From Isoetes taiwanensis (lineage: Eukaryota; Streptophyta; Lycopodiopsida; Isoetales; Isoetaceae), in NCBI GenBank assembly GCA_021234155.1, contig JAJEKV010000387.1, positions 62,001-126,000 on the forward strand: DNA of 64,000 nt, in the 5' to 3' direction. Position numbers and translations under genes: made by a program. Numbering within the stretch: position 1 is the first letter of the stretch; the number at the start of each line of letters is the position of its first letter. The notes under the pieces are model-generated. The model was not told the DNA's origin. It saw only the letters and a list, made by a program, of their open reading frames with translations, and did no database searches. Shown piece by piece: positions 14,188 through 24,900 of this stretch.

Positions 14188-14340
14188 TTGTTATCTATCT
14201 GCTTCCTCTTCAATGCGTCCCACACACAACCAGGAACCAAACAGTAGTGCTTGATTTTTTTCACGTTGTCGCATTATCTATATTTTTTGGGGACCAGGTT
14301 CTTTCATCATCTTGTATTGTTGTTGAGATCCAAATATTGC

Positions 14341-14524
14341 CAAGGTAAGGTTATCGGTGTGGCCGAGGCCGATAATCAAAGATGTGTGACCGAGGTTGTA
14401 CGTCCGAGGCCAGATATTTGGCACGTAAGGTCGAGGCCTTACGTGCCAAATATCTGGCCGAGAACGTACAACCGAGGTGACGCATTTTTGGATATCGGCC
14501 GAGGCGAAGACCAATAACCACCTT
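14341..14524. repeat. Foldback (long inverted repeat) element
   Basis: Imperfect inverted repeat with arms of about 88 bp around a 6-nt loop (TCGAGG near 14431). The inner part, GGCCAGATATTTGGCACG plus flanking TAAGG, pairs perfectly, and GGTTGTACGT pairs further out; the outer part pairs at roughly 75 percent. A transcript would form a long hairpin. Structure fits a foldback MITE or a small-RNA precursor; no clear target duplication was found. Confidence 0.9.
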
Positions 14525-14635
14525 ATCGGGCTGATAACTAATTATCTCCTAGTACTGATAACTAGTCATCACTCCTAGGAGTGATAACTTAATTATCGGA
14601 CTCTTCCTTTACACTAGAGAGTCCGATAAGGTCTT
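14525..14635. repeat. Cluster of TTATCGG palindromes
   Basis: Directly after the foldback: an 18-bp perfect palindrome ATCACTCCTAGGAGTGAT at 14568-14585, and a hairpin with arms TTATCGGACTCT (14593) and AGAGTCCGATAA (14618). The TTATCGG/CCGATAA core also occurs twice at the left end of the foldback, so all may belong to one compound element. Confidence 0.8.
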
Positions 14636-15046
14636 CATTCGTCTCTTTCATCTCAGAGTTTAAACATATTGTTTAGAGAATATTTTTAACTTACCTGTTG
14701 CAGAGGATATTTTTATGCAACTCTTATAAGAGCAATCTTAGATGTAGGTCTTCTAAACCAAACACCAAGTTCCTCTGCTCATTGTTAGTACATTAACATG
14801 ACATGAATCTATTCCTTGTCCATTTTAATAACTATGTCCATTTTAACAACTATGAGTATATGCATGTTTATTTGCATTAACGACTTGGATTATGGTACCC
14901 TCATCAGCTTTAAATATATGTCTTTATCCACATTAAGCTTGAACCTCCATGGATGTTTTGGATTCGTTTGATACTACAACAGTTTAGAACACTTATACAA
15001 AGCCCTGGCCAGATTGAAGCCTCTAAATTTCTCAGTCTTGCCCTCT

Positions 15047-15302
15047 TGCTTTACTTTCTTGTTGTTGCTTTACTTTCTTGTTGTTTATAACTGCCAACTT
15101 GCTTAATAGTACAACTTGCATTTAGTCGCAAGGGTAGCCACCAGTTACACCACATTCTGGCAAAAGTTTGAACCACCTTCACCATAGTCAGCCATCCCTA
15201 ACACCCATCCCTCTGCCCCCAAGCTTGCCCTACTGCTAATTCAAGTTTCATGACACCCATCCCTCTGCCCCAAGCCTGCCCTAATGCTAGTTCAAGTTTC
15301 AT
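15047..15302. repeat. Short tandem duplications
   Basis: TTGCTTTACTTTCTTGTTG occurs twice in a row near 15047-15083, and a 51-52-bp unit (ACACCCATCCCTCTGCCCC...TTCAAGTTTCATG) is duplicated at about 15200-15302. Otherwise the 14.64-15.5 kb interval shows nothing. Confidence 0.8.
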
Positions 15303-15524
15303 GATCTGGCAGCCATAGATCATTGATTTTGAGAATGCTTTGAGTTCCAATGGTCACTGAATATAATATATTCATTTGATCATCACTCTCCACAATTCCA
15401 ATCCATGGCACCTTATTTATTTCTAAGTCCAAGTGAATGGCGTAGTTGTGGATGTCTAACATAGCCAAATCAAATAAGAAATATGAAAGCTAATTAATCC
15501 TATAAACATACATAAACTGATCAT

Positions 15525-15655
15525 GGCATTTTCCTATTATGCCACAAGAGATCACATTAAGGCCAAAGTGTTGGCTTGTTTGAATAGGCATTTTCCTATT
15601 AAGCCACGAGATAACATTAAGGCCAAAGTATTGGCTTGTTTGGACAGGCAGGCAG
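15525..15655. repeat. 63-bp tandem duplication
   Basis: Two copies of a unit beginning CATTTTCCTATTA(T/A)GCCAC and ending TTGGCTTGTTTG, with a handful of differences. Adjacent to a minus-strand LINE tail. Confidence 0.85.
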
Positions 15656-15715
15656 GCTTGCCTTGAAGGCAAAATGCGCTCGGAATGCACAAGGAAAACA
15701 CAGAAGGCATGACAA

Positions 15716-15790
15716 GAGAATTGAATCGACTTTTACCATCCACTGAGACCACAAGGTCTATAGGCCCTAGTACAAGGCAGGCAATAATGC
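15716..15790 (-). mobile_element. LINE 3' tail
   Basis: On the minus strand this reads GGGCCTATAGACCTTGTGGTCTC, AGTGGATGGTAAAAG, then GATTCAATTC. That is the same 3' terminal pattern (CATAGGCC..TTGGTCTC..GTGGACG.TAAAAA plus a short tail repeat) seen at 23.2, 31.2, 45.6, 58.0 and 63.9 kb. Only the 3' end is preserved. Confidence 0.65.
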
Positions 15791-15799
15791 AAGAACTTA

Positions 15800-16503
15800 A
15801 TACATGTTTCAAACTGAAATAAGAAAAAATAAAAAATATAAAACATAGTAGATATCCCTGGTGGCATAAGTACAACCATTGCAGATCATAAGCTCCCTAT
15901 TGTAAAGTCGAGGTAACATTTTTTGATCTGCAATTCCATGTTTATCCAACCAACGAACAAACAGAGTTACCCTAGTACATAGCTGCCTTGGCAGCCAAGC
16001 AGGAGTAAAGCAAGAGATTCCCCTGCCCATTTTTAGCAAATTTTAGGGTCATTTCCTCTTCTGCATTCCAACCTTCACATGATGTTTGTTTCCCTTGCAG
16101 TTGCCAATCGTTCTGCGACCTCTTCAGGACATACCACGTCCATTAAGCTAAATACACAGGCTCATCAAGCTAGACTCTGCAGTTGAAAAAACTGAACTAA
16201 ATCTTTCTGTGTTGAAGGACCTACTTGCAGTGTGCATAAATTCCGCCCTTGAAATCAGTCTCACTTTCAAACTATTTTAAATCAATTTCAAACTTGTATA
16301 TGTGGTCTCTGCAATGTCAAGTCCGAAAGATTTGAAGTGATAAAACTAAAATTAAGCAACAGGATCAGCGACTGCAGCATGCTTAACTTATGAAGGGAAA
16401 GATGCAATATTGGCCGCCGGTTAACTAACCAAGTCTTTAAACGTTTTTGCATGCTTTGCCACTTTTAAAGCTTTATCTCATTTAACTACATTAGATGTTG
16501 AGA
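15800..16503. other. Intergenic or 3' flank, nothing identified
   Basis: AT-rich DNA downstream of the FRA10AC1 gene; no coding signal beyond short chance ORFs. Confidence 0.4.
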
Positions 16504-16619
16504 TTAAATGTTGAGGTGTTCATTCTTCTGGGTAAAACCTCTTATTCTGAGACACAACCTGCCGTCTACTAGAGTGAAATATGCATCAAAACCTACATTG
16601 TCATGATTCACTTCCACAA
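16504..16619 (-). other. Duplicated alternative terminal exon of the FRA10AC1 gene
   Basis: A copy of the last exon and its acceptor lies about 105 bp downstream. After the acceptor CTGTAG it reads VEVNHDNVGFDAYF, against VEVNDGDKEGFDTYF in the main copy. In the frame set by exon 10 it is open for 38 more codons before TAA at 16504-16506, while the main copy stops after 22. So it could serve as an alternative last exon giving a different C terminus, or it may be a decaying duplication. The frame and acceptor are preserved. Confidence 0.6.
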
Positions 16620-16659
16620 CTACAGTTAATGACCACAAATACGAGACTGTTTAGTTTCA

Positions 16660-19037
16660 CTAGAGAAACATCCCTTCGAAATATGTATCAAAACCTTCTT
16701 TGTCGCCATCATTTACTTCCACATCTAGAGACAATGGCCACATATAAGAGACGAAAGTATAAAATAACAACTTAACAGTCCTAAGAGTATACCTTTCTTG
16801 GCGTTACTAGCCGGACGTGCCTTCTTCTCACAAGAATTATGATCATCTTCAGTTTCACCACTAGTCCCACCAACATCTTTAAATCTGCTTTTATTTCAAA
16901 TGACAGCACATCCAAAACATCACGTTTAAGTTGGAAGCAAAAAAATCTTAGAGAAAGACGGAAAAAAAGAAAAAAAAAAGGACCTATACCTTTCTCGTTT
17001 CCTTTTCTCCTTCTCAATTTTGCGTAGTTCCCTTTCGCTTTCCTTTATTTTCCGATAATTTAGTTTCTTTGCACACCTATCAAATGTACTTCCATAAATC
17101 TACTAAAGCAAAGTAAAGTTCAGGAGACTCGGCATGCATGGCACTCACTCTGGACACAGCCTCAGCTTAACAAGAGCTTGTTTGTCTTCACCAGCTTCCT
17201 TATATGCAAAATTGACCTGCCAAAGGTTGCAGATGCAGCCCATAACTTGGATGTGATTATTAACATCTTAATACGACAGAATCTTACATTGTAGCTGTCA
17301 TTTTTCTCCACATACTATGGAAGTAATCCAAATAAATAAATAACAAATTACCCTCCAGAAGGTCAACTAGACGTGCCTCATAACTGCAAAGATCTTCTCT
17401 TTCCTCACATTTCTTATTTCCGCATATAAATTGGCCTGTCATATGTAATTAATGTATAAGTGATCAGAATGCACTATCAGTTGAATACACCCTCATGTGC
17501 CAAGAACTAATGCAAACTCTGAGCCACTTGGTCAGATAGCAATGGTAAATAGAAAAACGCAATGGTTATAGTAAGTTAGGAACTTATGCGCACAAGCACG
17601 TTAAGTTTAGACTTCTCAATTCAAACACAAGGTTGACTACCATAAGGCCTTACAAGAATGCATGGCAACAAGAGTTTTATGTGATCGCACATTCAGCACA
17701 CACCTTTACCAGCAACTAATTCGTTTGCTGTTCGCCACCTCAGTCCAACCTGAAATGGTAAAGTCGTGTCAATCACAAAGATTCAACTTCATCACATTTC
17801 TCAATCATGTTACCTTATTTTCCTTGTAGCGTGACAGATCTGCAAGGCAGTACCTATGGAAGCAAGATTAGCATGATGCCATATAGGAGAAGAAAAAGAA
17901 ATATTCTATGTCAATGAAATCGCTAATTACTCCTTAAAAAGCTTGTCATAGTAACGCTTTGCAAGCCGTTGCTCCCAACTTCCCATAGAGTCATCATTGT
18001 CAGAACGAATAAACCTGTTACAAGTTAGAACAAAATGTCATCCAAAAATCTACCTCAGATTATGCCCAAGCAAAACATGTTACGCATTTGTCGATACATG
18101 CAGAAATAATGAGCAAAGATTGGGGTCAGTGAAGGTAACATGGGAATAGTGATATCTCACAGAAAAAGATAAAGCAACATAAATAACTATCTTTATGGCT
18201 CATGGATGACCTTCCTTGAATAATTAATGAGGCAGATTTCCACGCCATCATCTTTACTCAAATTGTATGCATTATTTATTACTCAAGGGATTGAAAATTG
18301 AATGCAACTTTGTGCAACTATGGACTTCATAGAGAATAAGCAAATAAGTTACAACTCTCTCATAAAAGAGACCCTACAGTCCAACCAGATGGAACAAATT
18401 ACGAGAAACGGAAAAATCTTCTATCCCTCACTGCCATAATTGCATTGCCAGTATTACAAACTGCACCTGTATGATTCCCGTAACATGTCTTGATCTGTTT
18501 TAACTGTCCTCGGTTGTAATTGTACCTTGTGACCATAGTGGTGTTCTGTGATAAGTACACACAAAATTAAAAGAATATATAGCAGAAGCATCTTAATACA
18601 TAGCTTATAAGCGCTATAGTGTTCAGACATGTGTAGCCCTCAGCCCATACGAGATGACAGAGAACTGTTCCAAGTCTGCTTTCTTTATGTCGGATGTTTA
18701 GGACTGGCAGATCAATGGATCTCCTTTGAACCACCATGCCCCTAATCCGTATGTTTATTCAGATTCTTACGTTTTCTTGCAGTACTCATTCACGAAGCAT
18801 GCCACAGGAAAATAAAATCCATAAAAACAAAAAGAGCAGCTTACCATAGTCTTGCATAAGCCGCGCGTGCCTTTGATGTGCATTTAGCCCAAGAATATAA
18901 GACTGATAGTGCCTGCAAATCAGCATGAAGCAAAGTATAAACAAATTTCTTGCATGACAAATACTAAGTAAGGCATACAGTCTCTTTTGTTCTCGCTCTA
19001 GCACGTCTTGTTTGATGGCCGAAAAGGACGAAGCCAT
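16660..19037 (-). CDS. FRA10AC1: FRA10AC1 homologue, complete, 11 exons
   Basis: Coding exons: 18979-19037, 18845-18912, 18467-18545, 17931-18014, 17814-17853, 17706-17751, 17377-17435, 17149-17216, 16990-17076, 16793-16884, 16660-16724. They join in frame to 747 nt (248 residues). Hallmarks of the family are present: ILGLNAHQRHARLMQDY, DMLRESYRFIRS, SWEQRLAKRYYDKLFKEYC, VGLRWRTANELVAGKGQF, CGNKKCEE, EAGEDKQALVKLRLCPECA. Cys130, Cys135, Cys166 and Cys169 form a likely zinc ribbon. A basic, Lys/Glu-rich C-terminal helix follows. In animals this nuclear protein associates with the late spliceosome; a splicing role here is by family. All introns have GT-AG ends except the one between exons 7 and 8, which starts GC (GAG/GCACGT). 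ATG at 19037 opens MASSFSA, as expected. A duplicate last exon lies downstream. Confidence 0.93.
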
Positions 19038-21569
19038 GGAGATTGTAAAACCGGTGTTCCAAGCGAGAATTTTACACGATTTTTAGGGTTGTGCTTGTTG
19101 TTGGGTAGCGAATATTCTAAGAAGATTCAAAATGGCTAATTTGTATTGAATTGGTATTGAACTCAGAACGAGGTGCAAGGCGAGACCGCTGCCGCAAAAG
19201 CTAAAAAAACAAGGTGCTGCGCACGGAGGGTTGCCCTCCATGGCCGGAGGGTGAAGTGGCTTAAATCATACTTGAAAGTCATGTTTTTACAATCAATCAA
19301 AGTTGCTATTTTAAGACATTGACATTTGTGAAGGTGATGGTAGCCATTTGCATTATTAACTCCTCCTTAGATGTTGAGCTCCTCTTGGGCTAGGATTCAG
19401 CTGGACACATGAACTCTGAGGTTTTAGTATAAAAACATATTGTTGCTAGGTTACTAGTAGCAGTGTTCTCAGGGTTGGTTATTGTGTGGAGGAAGTATTT
19501 ACAAGTTTTTCTTGAAAGAAAACTGTGGTGTTGCAAATCTTGGTTGCGAAGCTTGCCATGTAGTTGCTGGAGGAGTTTCCTATAACAATGCTTCGAACTG
19601 CAATGTTGGTGCCCATGAGCCTGCTTTTTTGTGATCTTTTTGGGTAATTTACAATATTCCTTTTTGTCCTGCATGATTCAGCCAGTTATATATGGGCCTG
19701 AAAGCATCCTCCCAGCATCTGTTCAAGTTATTCAGCAAAACATGGAATACAATAAAATCATAACATGCCGGAGAACCATTTGGCATGGACGTGGGTGTAA
19801 GATTTGTTAGCTGCTTCGCGCATTGCCTAGACACTCGGAGATGGGCCCCCATGCTTATTAATTTCGTAATAGCAGTCAACGTTAGCCCCACTATTTTCCT
19901 ATCCTTGGTAAGCGACAACAAAGCATTCGTGCAATAACTTGGATACAACAAAAGTTGGCAAAGTAGTGTCAGGAATTCATATATAAGAAGAGTCGTGTTA
20001 TGCAAAAAAAATGCATTATTAGAAGTTCATCGAATGGAGACCGGGAACTTTTTGGGAACTTGGACCCAAAATCTGGAACGGGAACGGATGGGAACGGGAA
20101 TGGCCAACATTCGAATTTTTCAATTTTAAAAACGGATTTGGAGTTCCCTTTGCTTAAAGAAAATCTTAGAACACTTAGAATAAAAAAATGTTTCAAGCGG
20201 AGTGAGTTGCAAGAAAAAACATGTATAGCTACTCCGTACAATAGTATTTGAACTTTAAACAATATTTTTTCATTCAAAGCATATATTTTAAGTTCTAATA
20301 CATTGTCAGTCATCAAAATACATAACTAGTTATAGCATAAAGAACATAAGCCATATAATATACAGTGCCTAGTATTCTTAAGTCATTTGAGAATGCACAT
20401 CATTCTAAAGGTGCATGTTGCGTATTAGTTACTGGCCTACAAAGAGGTGAAACCAATTTTAAAAAAGGAATTAATGAGTTCCATTTCGTGCATTTTACAT
20501 GTTTTGCTACATAAAAGGACAGATCGTCAACATGAGTGTCAACTATGTTTTTTTCAACCCCCACATTGTGCCAAGGAATTGTAAAACGTGAACAACATGT
20601 TCATTCAGTATCCATCTATACAGATTCTTCAATAACCACTCTGGAAACAAAATGTTGGGTGCCAACCATCTCAATTTTCTATCTACTTCAAAATATGCAC
20701 GTCATGACTTTACTTGAACTTCAATATTATCAAGCATTCCCCCTTGTGCCTCCATTAAGCCTGCCATGTCTATAAAAATCTGAAATCCCAAAAGTCAAGA
20801 TCGTCACCATATGATAACCCTATGATTATAGCTGGAAATAATAACATAGAAATCTTCCCAACGAAAGAATCAAATAAATTTTCGAGCCGTGATCAACTTC
20901 ATACACGTAAAAGAACCAGATAAAGTTTTGAGCAGTGATCAACTTCCCTACACACAGAGGATGTTGGAAAATTCCACGCGGGCTTGGCGGCCTCGATAAA
21001 TTCTGCGTACTTCATACACATTATAAGACCATTGACTGGAGTATTTAGAGCTCTATCTTGTCCTCAAGACATTTCATGCACAAGATAGTTGGCAATATCC
21101 AATCGATGTTCTTAACAGATACAGCTGGTTTTTCCAATTAATTTACGTCAAATCTATGGTGTTGAGATGCCATACAAGCATCAGAGCAAAGGTGGAAAGT
21201 CCTTGAGCATTGAAAAACATTCTTCAGATCCACAATATTAGAGAACACCGCTAAACATATAAGAGATGATGAATGGCATCAACTAGATCAGAACTTCTAA
21301 CATCGGCAGAACGCATGAGCAGTCCATTCTTTATACGAGACTCTGCATCTTTTGAGATTTAACTGCATGCATACATAACGCACGCATTGAAAAAATTCTG
21401 ATTTTATTGAGGTCTTTTATACATATGTGCTATTCATCCCATGAATACCTCGAAGATCCTTTCTTTATTACATGCCTCCCATTCAAAGGCATTGTTTTGG
21501 AACAGGGAATATAATGTTGCCTCTTATTTCTTAGATAAGAGAAGATGGTTATTCCAAGAAATTAAAATC
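19038..21569. other. Intergenic, 5' region of FRA10AC1 homologue
   Basis: The first 100 bp should hold the FRA10AC1 5' UTR and promoter. At 19206-19260 is one copy of a dispersed element (AACAAGG.G.TGCGCA.GGAGGGTTGCCCTCC) also seen at 23.96 and 44.07 kb. Minus-strand frames at 19649-20005 and 19969-20316 are not recognisable and are probably chance. No RNA gene seen. Confidence 0.45.
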
Positions 21570-21944
21570 TTAATAACGTCCTGCAAAGGAACCATTGGCA
21601 CGCTGTTCATCCCACCGTTCGATCTACAGGGACAGGATGCATTATACATCACAAACAGTAATCAACACATACAAATCCAGTTATATATGCAATTTCATGG
21701 CTTACCCATTCCAATGGACAAAGCGAATAATAATATTTCCGATACTTATCACATTCTGGTGCTCCTTCACCTTTGTCTTTCATGCACCTACAAGGTAATA
21801 GTAAAAAACAAAAGATTATTGCGTTAACACAACTTAAACAAAAGCCACTTACTTATGATACTCATTGTAGCGAGTAAAGCAATGTTTAGCTTGGTTAGTG
21901 GTAGGAAAACGCGAGTCTGGTGGAGCTGTCTTCACATCATCAAC
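21570..21944 (-). CDS. COX6B: Cytochrome c oxidase subunit 6b, C-terminal three exons
   Basis: Coding exons 21853-21944, 21706-21787 and 21570-21623 join in frame to 228 nt including TAA. The peptide begins VDDVKTAPPDSRFPTTNQ and continues through CFTRYNEYHKC (C-x9-C) and CDKYRKYYYSLC (C-x10-C), the disulphide pattern specific to COX6B. It ends LEWIERWDEQRANGSFAGRY. COX6B is a nuclear-encoded intermembrane-space subunit that bridges the monomers of mitochondrial complex IV. The acceptor before V is CTGAGG side CAG/GTTGATG, so at least one upstream exon supplies the start. A candidate is near 23575-23615 (ATGGCC within an exon ending CAGCAG/GTAAGC), but its frame stops after 13 codons, so the N terminus is unresolved. 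The upstream intron holds a syntaxin exon and a LINE tail. Confidence 0.88.
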
Positions 21945-22236
21945 CTGAGGCATTCATTTAAGTGAGCAATATGCGTCCGTTTCTTTAACCTCATTTCTTC
22001 AATTACATGTTCTCGATATTTTACTGAAAACATCTTGTAGCTAAAATATCTCCAACCATTTTGCCTACGAACTTAATACATTTGTCAAGTTCAATGCCGT
22101 ATTTAATGAATTCCATTCTGAAATTCTTATATGGGACAAGATTAATCTCACCGTTATCCTGCGAACAATACTAGTTTCTTCAACTGTTTCAACCCCCGTC
22201 GATATTTCTTGAGCCGTTTTAAGACAAAACTGGGTA

Positions 22237-22400
22237 CCTGACAGATCGAGAAGATTTCTTTCAATGTCCTTGACAGAATCATGCCGATCTCGTATTTCCT
22301 TCATGGTGTCTAATACTTGACCACGTCCTTGTTCTTCGATTGCCTTCTGAAAGATGGACTCACTATCACTTGTCTCTATTAGGTTGTCCATAGTCTGTTA
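22237..22400 (-). pseudogene. Syntaxin (SYP13-like) exon fragment
   Basis: Reads [20 protein letters not shown] then [20 protein letters not shown] and [11 protein letters not shown], matching the segment just before the SNARE motif core of plant SYP1-family plasma-membrane syntaxins (Qa-SNAREs, closest by eye to SYP132). It is bounded by an acceptor-like GTAACAG at about 22397 and a donor-like CAG/GTACCC at about 22235, so it looks like a single exon with its splice sites. The rest of a syntaxin (SNARE core, membrane anchor) is not visible nearby on this strand. It sits upstream of the COX6B exons, probably inside a COX6B intron. Likely a captured or leftover exon. Confidence 0.75.
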
Positions 22401-22884
22401 CACTTGGTCATAGATCAGAAAATAATCAATCATTCCTCTGAAGTCATGAGCATGGCATATGTGAATGAATACCTCTTAATCTAGTTTCTGCCCCGTAACT
22501 GCTAGTCAGAACATAAGATCTAATTTCAGAACTGTTATCAAGTGCAGACCATGTAATCCAACTCCTATTACATCTGTATTTCACAAAACATGCATAACTT
22601 GCAGTTAAAGCTTCAAGAAGTGTCCTAAAATATAGTAGAATGAGATTTTAGATATGCACAGAAGAATGAATAATAATATAGACAAGAGCAAGCTCTTAGC
22701 AAAACTAGAAACATGAAGCTATGAACTTACTCGGAACTTGGAAGTGCCGAAGATCAAGGCCTCTTAACATTTCTTCTTCTATTTCTGGCTTATTCTAGAA
22801 GCCTGAATCAAAAGCAAGCAATATTAGAATTAGACGTCATCATGTACATGTCTATCTCCAAGTACCAATCTCTTCCAGTGTTGC

Positions 22885-23290
22885 CACCAGGGCGCGATTG
22901 AGGATGAATGTCATACCCTCCAGATCTGCCCGGCATTTGCCCATATCCGAGAGAGGTATGTTCGACTACTAGTGCCTGGCCAGCCGTTGCATCAGTTATT
23001 GACTACGGCGTCAGTGGGTTTGTTGGGGTCATACCTCCAGGAGGTTATGGATGCACGGACGCGTTTGTGTCCTACGGGACGGTCTTGAACTGTCCTATGC
23101 AATTGTACAGTGCGCCAGCATGCTTATTACTGCTAAGGTTTTTCCCTCGAAAACCCTTCGGGGCGGGGGTTTTTTAATCCTGTCAGTAATATGCTTGCTG
23201 CTCTCTTTTTGTTTGGGTCCCATAGGCCAATTGGTCTCCTTGGACGCTAAAAACCTATTCTATTCTATTCTATTCTATTCTATTCTTAAT
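22885..23290 (+). mobile_element. LINE 3' end fragment, (TTCTA)n tail
   Basis: C-terminal coding remnant (ATTGAGGATGAATGTCATAC reads IEDECHTLQICPAF, then LLGSYLQEVMDARTRLCP, stop near 23080), followed by a 3' UTR ending GGTCCCATAGGCC, TTGGTCTCCTTGGACGCTAA and five to six TATTC units. Nearly the same sequence is at 30.87-31.26 kb, with a diverged copy at 63.54-63.96 kb. The cysteine-bearing C terminus resembles zf-RVT-like tails of LINE ORF2 proteins. 5'-truncated. Confidence 0.85.
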
Positions 23291-23839
23291 ATTTCAAGCA
23301 CGTAATTTTGGGCAATGACAACCAAAAGAAATGCAATCTTGTAGACCATAAATCTTACCATACTCTGCTGCAGAAGGTATTTCCAGGCATTTTTATAGCA
23401 ATAAGCAAGACTTGTGAATGTGAAGGGCCTGGTCAGATCATGATCAATCATCCAGTATGTTATCGCAAAGCAAAGCAAGGATAGAGAAAATGAATCGCAA
23501 AGCAAAGCTAGACTAAATACTGATAAATAGAAACCTAAAAAGCTTACCTGCTGAGTTTATTTTGGTTGAACTTCTACTAAATCGATGATGAAGGCCATAT
23601 CTGCCTGCAATCGACGAGGTCACCAACGAAATGGAAAAAAAAATATAGCTTAAGAGTCGACCTGATCAAAGGCTACATAATAAGGGTTTCGATACGACGG
23701 CAAAAGGGCTGCAATCGACTGCAGGCAGAGTGGTTTCTTTCGACGGCAGAGGCGGGAAGAAGGAAAGGTTCATTCGTTGTTGTGCGAGGGAATGGAGCTG
23801 CATGACCGAGAGTTTACAGGCAGCAGCCAGTTTGTAGCA

Positions 23840-24020
23840 GTCACCAGCATATGCTAGGCATATGCCGGCATATACCTGGATATGCCCACATACCCACATA
23901 AACGAGGGTTTGCCCCCCTAGGGGCAACCCAAAAACAAAGTGATGTGCACAGAGGTTGCCCTAAAAAAAACAAGGCGATGCGCATAGAAGGCTGCCCTCT
24001 GGTGCTCCAAGGGTGTGATA
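23840..24020. repeat. Dispersed repeat with GGGTTTGCCC/GGGGCAACCC hairpin
   Basis: ACATAAACGAGGGTTTGCCC followed by CCCTAGGGGCAACCC can fold back on itself. A related segment is at 63125-63215. It is followed at 23960-24020 by a copy of the AACAAGGCGATGCGCA...GCTGCCCTC element. Two repeat families are juxtaposed here. Confidence 0.7.
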
Positions 24021-24547
24021 AAATATTTTTTGTTTTGTCGTTTCATGTTGGTCTTCTTTTTCTAAATGGTCTAAATATGGGCATTTGCTTTCACTGCCTA
24101 GAAGTTCTAAGATTTCACAAGTTGGAGGTTAATTCATACAATTAAAGAAGAAAAGAGAAAGTACTGTTAACTTCATACTAATTAGGCAAGCCCATTGAAC
24201 ATTTTTTAAACATTGTAAACTTCATCAAGGCCTTTCTAGGAAATTTAAGGTTCTCTTGCCTATTGCACAATTTCCCTAGCTTCCAAATGGGGGACTGTGA
24301 CAAGGGTTTTACTTCGTTGCTTCCTCCAATAAAGCATAAATCAGAAGTCTTTGCTCGAACTCTTTTGTGCTTATTCCAGCATACTACAAGAAGATGTTAC
24401 CGAATACGAATCTATGGTAAGCTGATTGGAATGGAGAAATTGAGAATTATTTAACTTCTCGTTAACTTATAGATAAATTTTTTGCCTCTTCCTTTGTTTT
24501 CAAAGAAACAAAATACATCTGTTTGAACCTACCTATGCACTTTGCAG

Positions 24548-24900
24548 AGCCACCCAATCTCTAGAGCTTCCACTACCGTATTCAGCACCACCAAGAATGA
24601 TGCGGTCTCTCCCTAACTCTTGGAATTTTTGCAATATTATTATGGGTAAGCAAACCTCAATGCTAAACAAGAAGGAAATATTAAGTGCGGCCTATGTCGT
24701 GTCATAAACATAATGTTTCACTGGACGGGATATGAATTGTCGTAGGCCCAATTTCTCCTTTCAACAACTTGTCAGCTCTACGTATATCGGCAATGTTCCT
24801 CTTGCATAACTTCATCATTTCCTTGTCTGAAATCCATATGAGTTAAAATCCTTCGGATGTATATCTTTCTTCATGAAATTAATGCGTGCATGCTCATCTT
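24548..24900 (-). pseudogene. Aconitase fragment, decayed
   Basis: Minus-strand reading gives HPKDFNSYG, GNDEVM, RNIADIRRADKLLKGEIGPT plus TIHIP (24720-24860). After a gap, [19 protein letters not shown] plus SSRDW follows (24560-24640). These are the signature stretches of aconitate hydratase before and at the swivel-domain serine loop ([12 protein letters not shown]). The pieces lie in different frames with indels between them and no full gene around them, so this is a pseudogene or captured fragment. Active aconitase isomerises citrate in the TCA and glyoxylate pathways. More upstream exons may be hidden up to about 25.2 kb but I could not trace them. Confidence 0.75.
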
